DNA of 64,000 nucleotides, taken from assembly GCF_040869045.1 (NCBI RefSeq), contig NC_090319.1, positions 16,262,314 through 16,326,313 on the forward strand, written 5' to 3'. Source of the DNA: Eurosta solidaginis (lineage: Eukaryota; Arthropoda; Insecta; Diptera; Tephritidae). Shown here piece after piece: positions 10,718 through 20,586 of the stretch. The notes beneath the pieces were generated by a model that did no database searches, was not told where the DNA came from, and saw only the letters and a program-made list of their open reading frames with translations. The position numbers were made by a program, and so were the translations under genes. Positions within the stretch are counted from its first letter, which is position 1. Each line of letters begins with the position of its first letter.

Positions 10718-10811
10718 ATCTATCTCGATTAGTTTATGCCGTTACGGTGTACCGTTATGCAAAACAAAATTAATATACTCTGTGAGCTTTGATCATCAGC
10801 TAAGTATAAAA

Positions 10812-11261
10812 AAGAATTGAACTTATGAAATTTGATAAAAAGTGCCACTGCCATTATGTAGGTTTATTCAAAATATTGTAAACTCTTTATCTTTGTAATG
10901 TTGGCGTATCACATCAACAGTAAAAAACCCAGAAAAGAAATCATCAAAACAAAGTACTCGTAAACAATTTTTACTATCAACTGCCATCAGCAGTGATTTG
11001 TCGGTTAACAATTATTTTTGCAACTGAATTTGTTTAAAATTGTTTTTTTTTTTACAAAATTTAATAGTTTCACTTCCAACGCTTATTTACTGTTATAAAC
11101 AAAACATTATTACTCAGCAAACACACTTTAGCATGCGTTTTAAGGAGGGGTGTGGGTGATCGATTAGCTAATCCCAAAGCTCTAGGCGTTGGCCTCTGTT
11201 GACAGCACAAAAAGGTTAGTGACATAGGCAGCACCACCATGAACGGTATTTCCGCACGCAC
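10812..11261. other. No gene recognised
   Basis: AT-rich spacer, with no feature I can support. Confidence 0.5.
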
Positions 11262-11945
11262 ACGCGCATATTCTAAGATATATCTGCTATATACGATTTC
11301 TTCTCGAACCAAAGCGAGATTTTCGAGACCCGAGAAATCCAGAACTCGACTTCTAGCGAGATTCTCGTGTCTCGAAATACTTCTCGACATTCTTACTTAA
11401 TCGCTGTATGGACAGTATTTATAAACTTGTTTTTTTTTTACTTGTGTCTCTTTTGTTGGTTAATAATGATAAATGATTAATTAATAATTAACTCAAAACA
11501 TATTTATTATACATATAATTTTGTTCGCAATATTTTCTTTTTCAACGAGACATCAAGAACACGGCTTCTCGCGAGATTCTCGAATCTCGAATTACTCGCA
11601 AGGCTCGCGAGATTCTCGAATCCCGAATTACTCGTAATACTCGTGATCTTCTCGACTTTCAATTCAGTCGTTGCATTGGAAATATTCTAAACATTTCGGG
11701 GTTTTCTACTTGTGGTTTTGCGGACATTTTGGCTTGTGCTCGAGAAGAACTCGTAAGCTCTATATAAAACAGCCAATGAATCGATTAATTTGAATGTCGA
11801 GAAGTTCGCGAGCCTTACGAGTAATTCGAGATTCGAGAATCTTGCGAGAAGGCGAGACTCGCGAAAAATCTCTTCTCGAACATGTTCGAGAAATCATAAG
11901 CTCTAATATTGCTAGATATCTATATTATAAATATCAGTTAAGTAT
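11262..11945. repeat. Foldback element built of TCGAGATTCTCGCGAG motifs
   Basis: The outer arms are inverted copies of each other: 11268-11395 reads as TGTCGAGAAG...TTCTCGAACC on the minus strand, and 11794-11895 reads as TGTCGAGAAG...TTCTCGAACA on the plus strand. An extra direct pair lies at 11560-11660. A related but more decayed element is at 51350-51640, with the same inner segments (GACTTTCAAT). Probably a foldback MITE. The CG-rich arms stand out from the AT-rich surroundings. Confidence 0.7.
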
Positions 11946-13600
11946 AAAAACAAAACGTTTTGATTCAGCCTCTAAGACTTTTCAAATAAATATTATTGCT
12001 GCGGTTTTGTATACAATGGCAATTTATTGTAGCAATAACAATAACAGTTGCAAAAAAAAACAACAATATTTAAACCAAAATAAAATAAAGTAGAAGCAAA
12101 ATAAATAAATAAAGCTGACGATTTAAATCGAATTGTGATGCCACCGCTTTGCTTCGGTTCAGTTCAATTCCGCTTTTATTTGTTTGTGATACTTTTTTTG
12201 TTAAACTCTTTTTTTTCTGCACTTTTGTTGAACTTTTTATTTGTTTGTTATTATTGATTGTCTTTCATTCAACTTAAATCGTTTAAATAAATGTATATAG
12301 TTGGACATTTCAATTTGAAACTTTTGTTTATAGTACCTACATTATCGAACAGAAAAAGAGCAGTGATAATAAAAAAAATTTTTTTTTTTCATTTTTGATA
12401 GTTTAGGCAAAAACGTCTATAAATTTTGAAGCTTAAACTATGCATGCCAATCTCAGAAACAATTTCGTAAAAATTCGAAAGATGCAGAACATTTCAAAAT
12501 TTTTTATTTGTAGTTCTCTGAATTTTTTTGAGTACGACGTTTTATAGTCCAATCAATTTAAATTTAACAAAACATCCTTAAGTAAAGTGCTGTGAACTTT
12601 AAATAATAACTTCGAAATTTTCCAGAATTTTCCTTTTTTCCAAAACGGGCTTTATATTCGTTTGCATAGTCAGATGAAAATTTAGCTGAAGTTTTGAAGG
12701 CAAAGTCTATGAACGTCGCCTTTCAGGAAGCATGATAAGGGAAGGTAACATGACAAATATGCCTAGCACAGTGGCAATGAAGAGGAAAGAGCAAGTCCTA
12801 CACGATGCCTTTTATGCTGAAGTAAACAAAGAAAGGGTACGTTAATCCATGATCGAAAAATTCACCATATACAAAATAGCAACTGTCAAAGTCAATCTGA
12901 CGCGGCTTAAATTATATGGTCATCTGCAGTACCAGGTTCCGGCAAAAAAGGTTAAATCAAGTATTTGACTTTCTCTTGATTGAAGAACTAGAAAAAAAAC
13001 TCGATAACGTCGTGATTGACGGCAGGCAGGGCAATCAAAGATACACGAACGCATCTGTGTTACAAAGAAAGTGCAAGCCTAGACACGAGCGAATTTAATC
13101 ATGGAGAAGTTGATCACGAAGCCCACAGTTGATTAATTCGCTACTCGGCGAGAGGGAGCAACTTTTGAGCTGTCGACAGAGCCAAGCAGGGGAAGCACAC
13201 ATCTCACTAACTATCTACCGTCGCTGCATATACAATAGATTTCCAGGGTGTCCGAAAAAAACAGTTGGTACAATAAGGAATGTCCCGCCACCTATAGAGC
13301 CGCCTCTGCATATGGGTGTAGAAAACGTGGGAGACTATGAGAAGGTGACAGTGTTATGAAGATGAATACAGATACTCACTAAGTAGAAAGAAACTTCAGT
13401 CAAAACCGCTTATTTGAAGCTAATCGCATTCAGATTCTGTAATAACGCTTTGGAATTCAAACAAAAAATTCGGCGGATAACGGAAACTTTCAAGTTCGAG
13501 CAAATTCCGCAGGAATTATAATGTTAAACACTTCTCTAGATTGCCAAGTAACGTGGGTGACAATAAACTGGGCAATTCAATGGTTATGTGGAAATACGTG
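11946..13600. other. No gene recognised
   Basis: AT-rich. A weak dispersed motif (TTTTTATTTG.AGTTCT.TGAATTTT.T..AGTA) at about 12480-12560 recurs at 26440-26490. Short frames at 12916-13098 and 13129-13359 have no recognisable family. Confidence 0.5.
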
Positions 13601-13622
13601 TTATATGTCCCGACAGCTTGAT

Positions 13623-13940
13623 TGATTTCTCATATAAGGTCATATCTAGCGTATTGTCCAAAAGATTGAAGCTCACAACCAACAAGCTTATTGAACTTCA
13701 TTAGTGAGGCCTCAGATCTGGTATTTCGACGGCAGATCAGAGCTTTGCGATACACCAAATCCTGTATAAGACTCAAGATAAATGTAGCGACACCCTCCGA
13801 TTTTGGTGACTTCAATACAGCTTTTGATAGCACGAAAAAGAGTTGCTTATACGCTGTTATGCTTAAATTGGAGGTTCTTGCAAAACGTATAAGCAAAGGC
13901 TTTAGAAGTACCTCTCTGAGCCCTTCAAACGGATGATTCC
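13623..13940 (+). pseudogene. LINE reverse transcriptase fragment
   Basis: The plus-strand reading starts LIDFSYKVISSVLSKRLK, continues after two stops as GLRSGISTADQSFA (in place of the family's GFR..RST.DQ), and then in another frame as DFNTAFDSTKKSCLYAVMLK (family DFK.AFDS). These are RT palm motifs preceding and including the first catalytic aspartate. They are typical of RTE-like or related insect LINEs. Frameshifts and stops show it is dead; the rest of RT is missing. Confidence 0.72.
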
Positions 13941-14300
13941 AAAAAAAAAAATCCGGCAGCCTTGGCACCCGAGCAGGGACCTTCTCCCTTAGAAAATAGT
14001 GCGAAAAAAACTAAAAAAGAGCAGCTCCACTAGCTCTCTAAGTTTACTACACCACCAGCTCTGCGATTGATTGGTGAGGTATAGTTGAAGACCTCTTCGA
14101 GCTATTCCGAAAGAGGTTTTAAGGAAATTCTAACAGGAATGGCGCCCGAGCTGGTACCCTCTTTCGCAGAGGCCTGTGAAAACCACTTTAATAAGAGAAA
14201 AACTAGCAAATACGCAAAGGAGTGGTGAAGACCTCTCCGAACCATTAAAAAGGTTTCTTTGATAAAATTCTAGTAGCTTTGGCACCCGAGCTGTGTGGAA
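13905..14300 (+). repeat. Three-copy degenerate repeat (GGCACCCGAGC)
   Basis: GGCACCCGAGC or GGCGCCCGAGC occurs at about 13965, 14142 and 14281. Each is preceded by a similar block (ACCTCTC.GAGC, AAATTCTA.CAGG). The last two units share roughly 65 bp. The first overlaps the end of the RT fragment. Confidence 0.6.
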
Positions 14301-14662
14301 ACGCTTATAGGAAAAAATACCACACCGGTACGCGATAGAGCGAATTTGAATACCGAATACCCTCAGCTGTATATATTTACTCCAGAAGGATATAATGATT
14401 GACTTTAGAGAGCAGAATCGGTTGAAATGAGTAGTGGACATGAACAATTTTGGTCATAGGAATGGAGAATAGTGTAGAGATGAAATGGAGAGACAAATTT
14501 CAGTTGAAACTGAGTATAATGCATATTGAAATTCAGCAGTACTTAATTTCTGCGCAACAATTTCATAAGTGTTGATAAAGTTATGCACTTAGCAGTCCAT
14601 ATAATGTTTAAGCGCATATCTGTATACATGAAAAAAAAAACACAGCTAATATAAATTAAAAT
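14301..14662. other. No gene recognised
   Basis: Spacer between the three-copy repeat and family C. Nothing identifiable. Confidence 0.5.
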
Positions 14663-15750
14663 TATTATACCTTTCATGAACATGAAATGGTATATTAACT
14701 TTGGTCCGATGTTTGTAACGTTGAGAAATATAGAAGATAGACTCACCATTGAGTATACCGAATTGATCAGGGCGACGAACTGAGTTGATATAGCCATGTC
14801 CGTCTGTTCGTCCGTCTGTCTGTTTGAACGCAAACTAGTCCCTCATATTTTGAGATATCTCAATGAAATTTGGCACAAAGATGTATTTTTGTATTATATT
14901 AGACATTTGTTGGATCCGGTAGGATCGGACCACTATAACAGATATCTCCCATACAACCTATCGTTCAGATAAGACGATTTTGGTCATTCCTGCCGCAATT
15001 TAGAAAGTATAAACGTGAAAGTCAGTGATATATATTCTAATATATCTTAGAAGATATCCTGAAAAAATCACTTTTATCGGAGCTATATATAGTATATATC
15101 CCATGCAACCGATCGTTCAGATAGAAAGGTTTTTGGCAATTTCTTCCTTAATTTCCAATATAAAAACGTTAAACTTGGTGATATTTATTCTAATAAATCA
15201 TAGAAGATTTCATGAAAAAGTCATTTCGATCGGAGCTATATATAATATATATCCCATACAACCGATCGTTCAGATAGAAAGATTTTTGACAATTTCTCCT
15301 TTAGTTTCCAATATAAAACGTGAAACTTGGTGATATTTATTTTAATATATCATAGAAGATTTCCTGAAAAAATCACTTTGATCGGAGCTATATATAATAT
15401 ATATCTCATGCAACCGATCGTTCAGATAGAAAGATTTTTGGTCATTTCTCCCTTAATTTAGAAAGTATAAACGTGAAACTTGGTGATATACATATATTTT
15501 GATATATCATAGAACATTTCCTGAAAAAATCACTTTGATCGGAGCTATATATATTATATATCCCATTCCGATCGTTCAGATAAGGGGGTTTTTTGCCATT
15601 TTTTATTTTATATTTATCTTAAAAATCGTTTAGGTATGTACACCTTTTCACTATATATTTTTTATCTTATACATCCAATTATTTGGAGATCACGAACGGG
15701 ATAAGATTATTGTTCAGCCCCATTCATGACAGTCCCGTCCTTACTTGTTT
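14663..15750 (+). mobile_element. Family C repeat (TATACCTTTCATGAACATG), copy C1
   Basis: It starts TTATACCTTTCATGAACATG, has a GTCTGTTCGTCCGTCTG tract at 14800-14822, then an ATGAAATTTGGCAC segment, a ~152 bp tandem array, and the tail CCGTCCTTACTTGTT ending 15750. Head organisation (GCCATGTCCGTC, then ATCTCAATGAAATTTGG) and tail (CTTACTTGTT) parallel family A. Noncoding. A decayed inverted copy is at 53170-53875. Confidence 0.8.
15060..15590 (+). repeat. ~152 bp tandem array in C1
   Basis: ATCGGAGCTATATAT recurs at 15077, 15228, 15380 and 15538, giving spacings of about 152, 152 and 158. Each unit includes CCGATCGTTCAGATA and CTGAAAAAATCACTTTGATC. Confidence 0.9.
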
Positions 15751-15800
15751 TTAGTATTAAAGGAGTACCAATACCACATAAAGGCGTATTTTAGTAACAA

Positions 15801-16168
15801 AAAAAAAAAAAAAAAAAAAAAATAAATAAATTTCTCTCCGAAGAGATTTTAGGCCGAGCTTCTCTTCCAATTTGCGTCGTGCTCCTTTTTAATTTTTCCT
15901 ACAAATTGGCGGGACGGTACCTATATGTTTTCTGCCGACTCCGAACGGCATCCGCGAGTCAGATGAGTTTTCACTGAGAGCTTTTCATGGCAGAAATACA
16001 CTCGGAGTGCTTGCCAAACACTGCCGAGGGGCGACTCCGCTTAGAAAAATTTTCTTCTAATTGAAAAACCTTATTTCTAAAGTTTTGATGTTGCTTTGCC
16101 CGGGGTGTGAACCCAGGGCATTCGGTATGGTAGGCGGAGCACGCTACCATCACACCACGGTGGCCGCC
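15801..16168 (-). mobile_element. tRNA-derived SINE, copy S2
   Basis: Reverse orientation of S1. The tRNA-like end (GGCGGCCACCGTGGTGTGAT on the minus strand) is at 16168, with the B-box GGGTTCACACCCCGG. The tail is the long A run at 15801-15823 (T-rich on the element strand). This copy has the best-preserved internal promoter boxes of the four. Confidence 0.85.
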
Positions 16169-17789
16169 AAAACACACATAAAAACCCCACATAACTATGA
16201 TGACATCTCTCAAGTTAATAAATACTTCCGTTTTGATTCATAGCAAAGAAACGTGCCAATCTATATAAATTTACTTACATGGACATAAACTTAAAAGCTA
16301 TTTTTATGAAATTGTTTACGTGCATTAAGCCATAAAGAATTCGACAATCTGTGGTTCACTAAACGTTATTGCACCAACAAAATATACGATCTGCACGCGA
16401 ACACAAATATCATGTAAACACAGAAATTTATAGCCAAATTGTATATTTTTCTTGGCCTGCATCTAATTTCAACTTTATTACACACGAACACATTAACAAA
16501 CATATACACACACAAACATATGCATGTGTATTCATGCAAGTATAGTTAAGTTTTAGAGTATGTTAAGCAACTAACAAATGCTTCGCTTCACACGCCAATT
16601 TTCTTTGTTAGATTGGCGGCGACCAGATAGAAATCGAATAAATGCAGCAAAAGAGCTCTGGCCAAGTTCAAGGATAACATTTTTAAATATATAATGTATG
16701 TAAGTATTTGTATAAACATGTTATGTCTTTGTCTACTGTCCCCTCGGCATATGAAAATACATATGGGTTTGTGTGTGTGCGTGTGTGTCTCTGCATGGAG
16801 AGCATGACGTAAGACACGTAATCGACATTAACCTCATTGGGCTACTCATTGCCGTCACTGCTGTCCAAGACAAATTCGCTTTAAAGTTAGTAGAAAAGCG
16901 TGTGCCATGACCTTGAAATGCTCATAGAGTCGAGGAGGTTTGTGCACTATTATTGATTGTCTTTGGAAATTACAATTACCATATATGTATGTACTCGCAC
17001 ACACATTTCAATTAAGTAACAGCCAACAAATGCAGTAGCAGCGTGGCATGCCTGTCGAACAAATTAAACATGACTTTTATTGTCACTAACTGCAGCGGGA
17101 TCCTGTAATGTCAATAATATTTAACGCTTTAATGTGGCAGAAATTTCATGTATTTACTCACAACAGCAAGCGCTCCAATTTTGACAGTCAAGCAGTAATT
17201 AAGGCAATAATCTCGCTTAGCAGAACATCTAAAAGTCTGTTTGTGTGTAAGCAAACCTGGAAAGAATTAGAATCCGCAGAAGAATGCATATAATATGGAT
17301 CTATCACTATGCTCTCTCGCATCATGCATGAATGCTACATATGTAGTAGGTGGTAATGGAAGAAGGGATTGCAACAACCGCGTTTGCGTAGACGAATACA
17401 TGGAATGAACTAAACCATAGAGAGTTAATTGTCTCAAGCAGCCGTTCACTGTCGCAGTCAGAGCTGGTCGAAGAGATAAGAGTAAAGTGAGGGGTGACGA
17501 CACCCAGTTTTCATAGGAAGTGATTGGATGGAAGGCAGTAGGTTGCATAAACACAGGTATTCGCCTCACTCATAAGGGCCGACTGGCCCAAGATCTGAAG
17601 CAACTAGGCCTCCTGTTCAAAATGCTGTAAGTTCGTTTTCAATTGGTCGAACGGTAGAGAGCTGAATAGCTCAAATGCGTCCGAATCATCGTCCTTGCGG
17701 AAACGAAAGGTGTACTTCACTGGAAGTGAAGACTCACTGGCGAGGGGTGAACTGCTAACAACAAATTATTTAAGCTTAAGCTATAAGCA
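16169..17789. other. No gene recognised; TG-rich microsatellite at 16769-16790
   Basis: Unique-looking DNA with an interrupted TG repeat (GTGTGTGTGCGTGTGTGTC). A 61-codon frame at 17108-17293 has no recognised family. Nothing else supportable. Confidence 0.5.
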
Positions 17790-18050
17790 AATTATACAAA
17801 GCTTTTTAGCTTCAGAGCTTCCGCAACTCAATTGTCAACCTCAGCTATTTGAGGGGAATCCTACTACATACACATATTTAGCAGGTGAAGCTCTAGCGAC
17901 CCCAAGTTCCTCGTGGAACCAGGAGGTGGAAGCCGGATGTCCCAAAAGGTTTATTGTGGTTATATTAATCGTTCACTAGATGGTCGGGATAGTATCTTAA
18001 TGGTGCTTGTAACCGGAACGTACCGGGGAGTGTTTTTATTGTTAATATTA
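17790..18050 (-). mobile_element. Repeat G, inverted copy
   Basis: Reads as the reverse of the repeat at 59992 and 38591: GCTCTAGCGACCCCAAG, AGGTTTATTGTGG, then TTAATGGTGCTTGTAACCGG and AACGTACCGG. Diverged and internally shuffled. Class unknown. Confidence 0.6.
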
Positions 18051-18059
18051 TAACAAGAA

Positions 18060-18660
18060 CTAATATATATCACGCTCTACAGTCGCTCATCATACCTCTC
18101 TTGATGTACGGCTCGGAATCATGGACGGTTAAGAGAGAAAATGATCGCGCTTTTGAAGGGTTCGAGAGAAAATACTCTCCGGACGACACTATTGTGATGC
18201 CCCTTATACCGACGGTGATTATCGAAGGAGGTAGAATGATGGGCTGTCTGAGCTTTATGAAGATAGTGCAGCGAATAAAGTCGTAAGGTTAGGTTTGGTT
18301 GAACTTACTGGTCCGTGAGCACCTCACACGAACTGAATGACTCCATAGTGTCACCAAAAATTTGCTCAACTACCAAACTGAGAAGCTCCATTAGAAATCA
18401 GTGCCTATATTATAAAAAAGCTCCGTCCTCTTGTTAAGTACTAGAAGTTTTCTAAGACTTGCTGCTTTGCTGTTATGTGAATGAACCATGGCGCTCTGGC
18501 CAATAATGTATTCCAATCAACGCCGCAGTTTGGAAGTAGTGGTAGAAGAAGACATCCACTGACCTCCACCTGTGCTCCCAACTGGCGCCAGCTATCGCGA
18601 AATAAGAATAGGCGTGACTGGTCACAAAAGCGAAAAATTAACTTAGCCCGTTAAGCACCA
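18060..18660 (+). pseudogene. RTE-like LINE, C-terminal remnant interrupted by another LINE
   Basis: Plus-strand reading contains LMYGSESWTVKRENDRAF and GFERK, the conserved stretch downstream of the RT domain in RTE-like elements (MYGSE.W...). LSELYEDSAANKVV follows. After an inserted antisense LINE tail (18288-18478), a frame near 18535-18640 gives the basic end with NWRQLSRNKNRRDWSQ, matching the usual NWR..A..R..WR ending. Multiple frameshifts. RT itself is lost. Confidence 0.75.
18288..18478 (-). mobile_element. LINE 3' tail inserted in the RTE-like remnant
   Basis: Plus strand starts AGGTTAGGTTTGGTTGAAC and continues with CCTCTTGTTAAGTACTAGAA. The same segment, better preserved, is at 60071-60300 (GGTTAGGTTGGGTTGAACTG, CCTCTTGGCAAATACTAGAA). 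The orientation with the TAACC-type tail outermost fits a 5'-truncated minus-strand LINE copy. Confidence 0.7.
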
Positions 18661-19990
18661 ATATATGATAATGATGTTGGTCGTCACCTGATGCTTGTTC
18701 AACTGTTCTTTGCTGCCTGTTGCCCTGCTGGTCCTTGCTTGCCATACTGCTGTATTATAGTGAGGCTTCCAGCGCAAGTAGCGTTAAACTGAGGGGCGCC
18801 CGTTAAGAATTGCTTTGAAATCCGTTTTTCTGAGCTCACGGCATCCCGTAATCTCAACCGCAATATTACCTATTGAATGCGAAATATTCTTCCGCTGCTC
18901 AGTTGCATCATAAGGTGGTAGAATGCTCTCAGAGAGCATGGAAGATAATACGTGTGGATAATTTATCAGCTGCCGAAACAGATTAATTTCTAAAAGGCCA
19001 ATTTGCTTCTCAGAAGCATCTGCATATATTTAATAGTAGACAACCAGGTAGCTAGGCCCGTCTTATCCTTATGAAGCTTTAATCTGGAGATAACTATTTT
19101 CGGCAGTCGGCGAAACCTACCCGCTTAACCACTGAAAGATGCTTTGAGAACTAGGAGAAGAGTGGAAAATTTTATTGACATAGTGTGGTAACCGCGCATG
19201 ACATTTAGAGAAATTATTGGAACTTCAAAAACTTGAACGGGCTTGGATTTGAAAGAGTACTACACACCACAGCGTCTTTCATATTAAGACGTTTTTGATT
19301 GTATTGAATACATATTTATAACTACTTTGTAAAGCGAGGCCGAACGTTGACTTTTACGGGTTTCTTTACAGAGATAACAGATCTTTAGCCCTCACATTAA
19401 TTATATCACAATGAACCGATTTGTGCAATTTCTAATAAGCACAACTTCTTTACGCTTTTAAATTTTTACAATATTTTCAATTAAAAACTAAATTTTTAAT
19501 TTAAACCAAACACGTAGGTATGACAGATTGGTTGTCTTGTTAAAGTGCTTAAGCTTATGAATCAGCCTTGGAACCGTGTATGGTGTTCGCACCAGAAAGC
19601 GCAGTAGAAAGCGGGTTTCTGGTTCTAATATGAAACAGTAAAAGGTAAAGCCGCAAGCAATCAGAGGTCGGTGTAACCTGATAGGGAACATGTTGTCAGC
19701 GCTTTTTTGGACCCAGCCAAAATCAGCTAGACGCTTGAGCGCCAATCAAAAGAATTAATTATCCGAAACGTGTTAGAGAGTGGGCAAAAGTATGAACATA
19801 TGTATGTATCTACATAGTAACATTAGGGTGGCTTAATTCTTCTTATAACAACGTTCTTAGCAGATTTGGACTCTGTAGTAAATTCTGTGAAAAAGGTCCT
19901 TCTGGGCGTATTTGGGTGGAATTTGGCACACATATAGCCAAGGTCTGTGAAAATCTACGATGCTATTTTTTGAAAGCAGAAACGGTACCA
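18661..19990. other. No gene recognised
   Basis: Unique-looking sequence without a coding, RNA or repeat feature I can support. Confidence 0.5.
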
Positions 19991-19994
19991 CACT

Positions 19995-20145
19995 GTTGTT
20001 ATTGTTGTTATAGCTGTACTTTGCCCCAATCCATAATTGTCATTAATATCATCCAATAAGATTCCGAGGAAACTTGCAGAGAGATAAGAGTGTTAGAGGC
20101 ACTGGTTCCACATTGCAGCTGAAAAGATGGTTGGTGGGTTGTGAG
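19995..20145 (-). pseudogene. LINE fragment, part 1 (split by a hAT element)
   Basis: The minus strand reads a conserved Cys-containing C-terminal segment of a non-LTR element (NLFSCNVEPVPLTLLSL). It continues beyond the hAT insertion at 22896. The two halves abut in register when the hAT and one copy of its 8 bp duplication are removed. On the plus strand the segment starts TTGTTATTGTTGTTATAGCT. Confidence 0.75.
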
Positions 20146-20586
20146 CAGGGCCGTAGAGAGAAAAGCCGGGCACGGGACTAAACAACTTACGGCCCCCCTA
20201 TAAAAAATCCACTAATACATTTGATTAATTTGATTTAATGACGTCTCATTTATGAATCATTATTATTGGATTATATCAAACAATTTTTTGCCACATCAAC
20301 TATATGATTTTTGGACTAAGAGCTGAAAATAAAATTAACACAGAATATTTACTATTGATACTATTTTATTGTAACGTAGAAATAAAATTCTCTTTTAACA
20401 AACCCATATTGTTTCAAATAATCTTTTCTAGTTATTTGGTTACATTTTAATACATTTCTGATAAATTTAATGATGATTATAAATTTTAATTATTCCATAT
20501 AGAAGGTTCGGATATCAAAGAGTGTCTTTTCGTGCTTTTTTCGCCGCAACATTTTTTATAATAATATCAAGATTTAACTGGCTTGC

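Larger units (their letters stand above)
7262..10811 (-). mobile_element. Family A repeat, copy A5, carrying two nested insertions
   Basis: Inverted copy. It starts AACAAGTAAGGAAGGC (7263) and ends with the head sequence ATATACTCTGTGAGC near 10800. The body is interrupted by the pogo-like transposon (7548-9023) and by family B (about 9812-10717). It contains the usual GGGCGTGG boxes (for example near 9632). The tandem array of A is absent here and the copy is otherwise fairly diverged. Confidence 0.85.

Noticed and set aside
12916..13359. Two short ORFs with mixed composition
   Set aside because: No recognisable domain, no splice or polyadenylation context; left as unannotated.
16061..16168. 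tRNA-like B-box as a genuine tRNA gene
   Set aside because: Part of a dispersed SINE; no complete cloverleaf could be drawn and the same body recurs at three other places.
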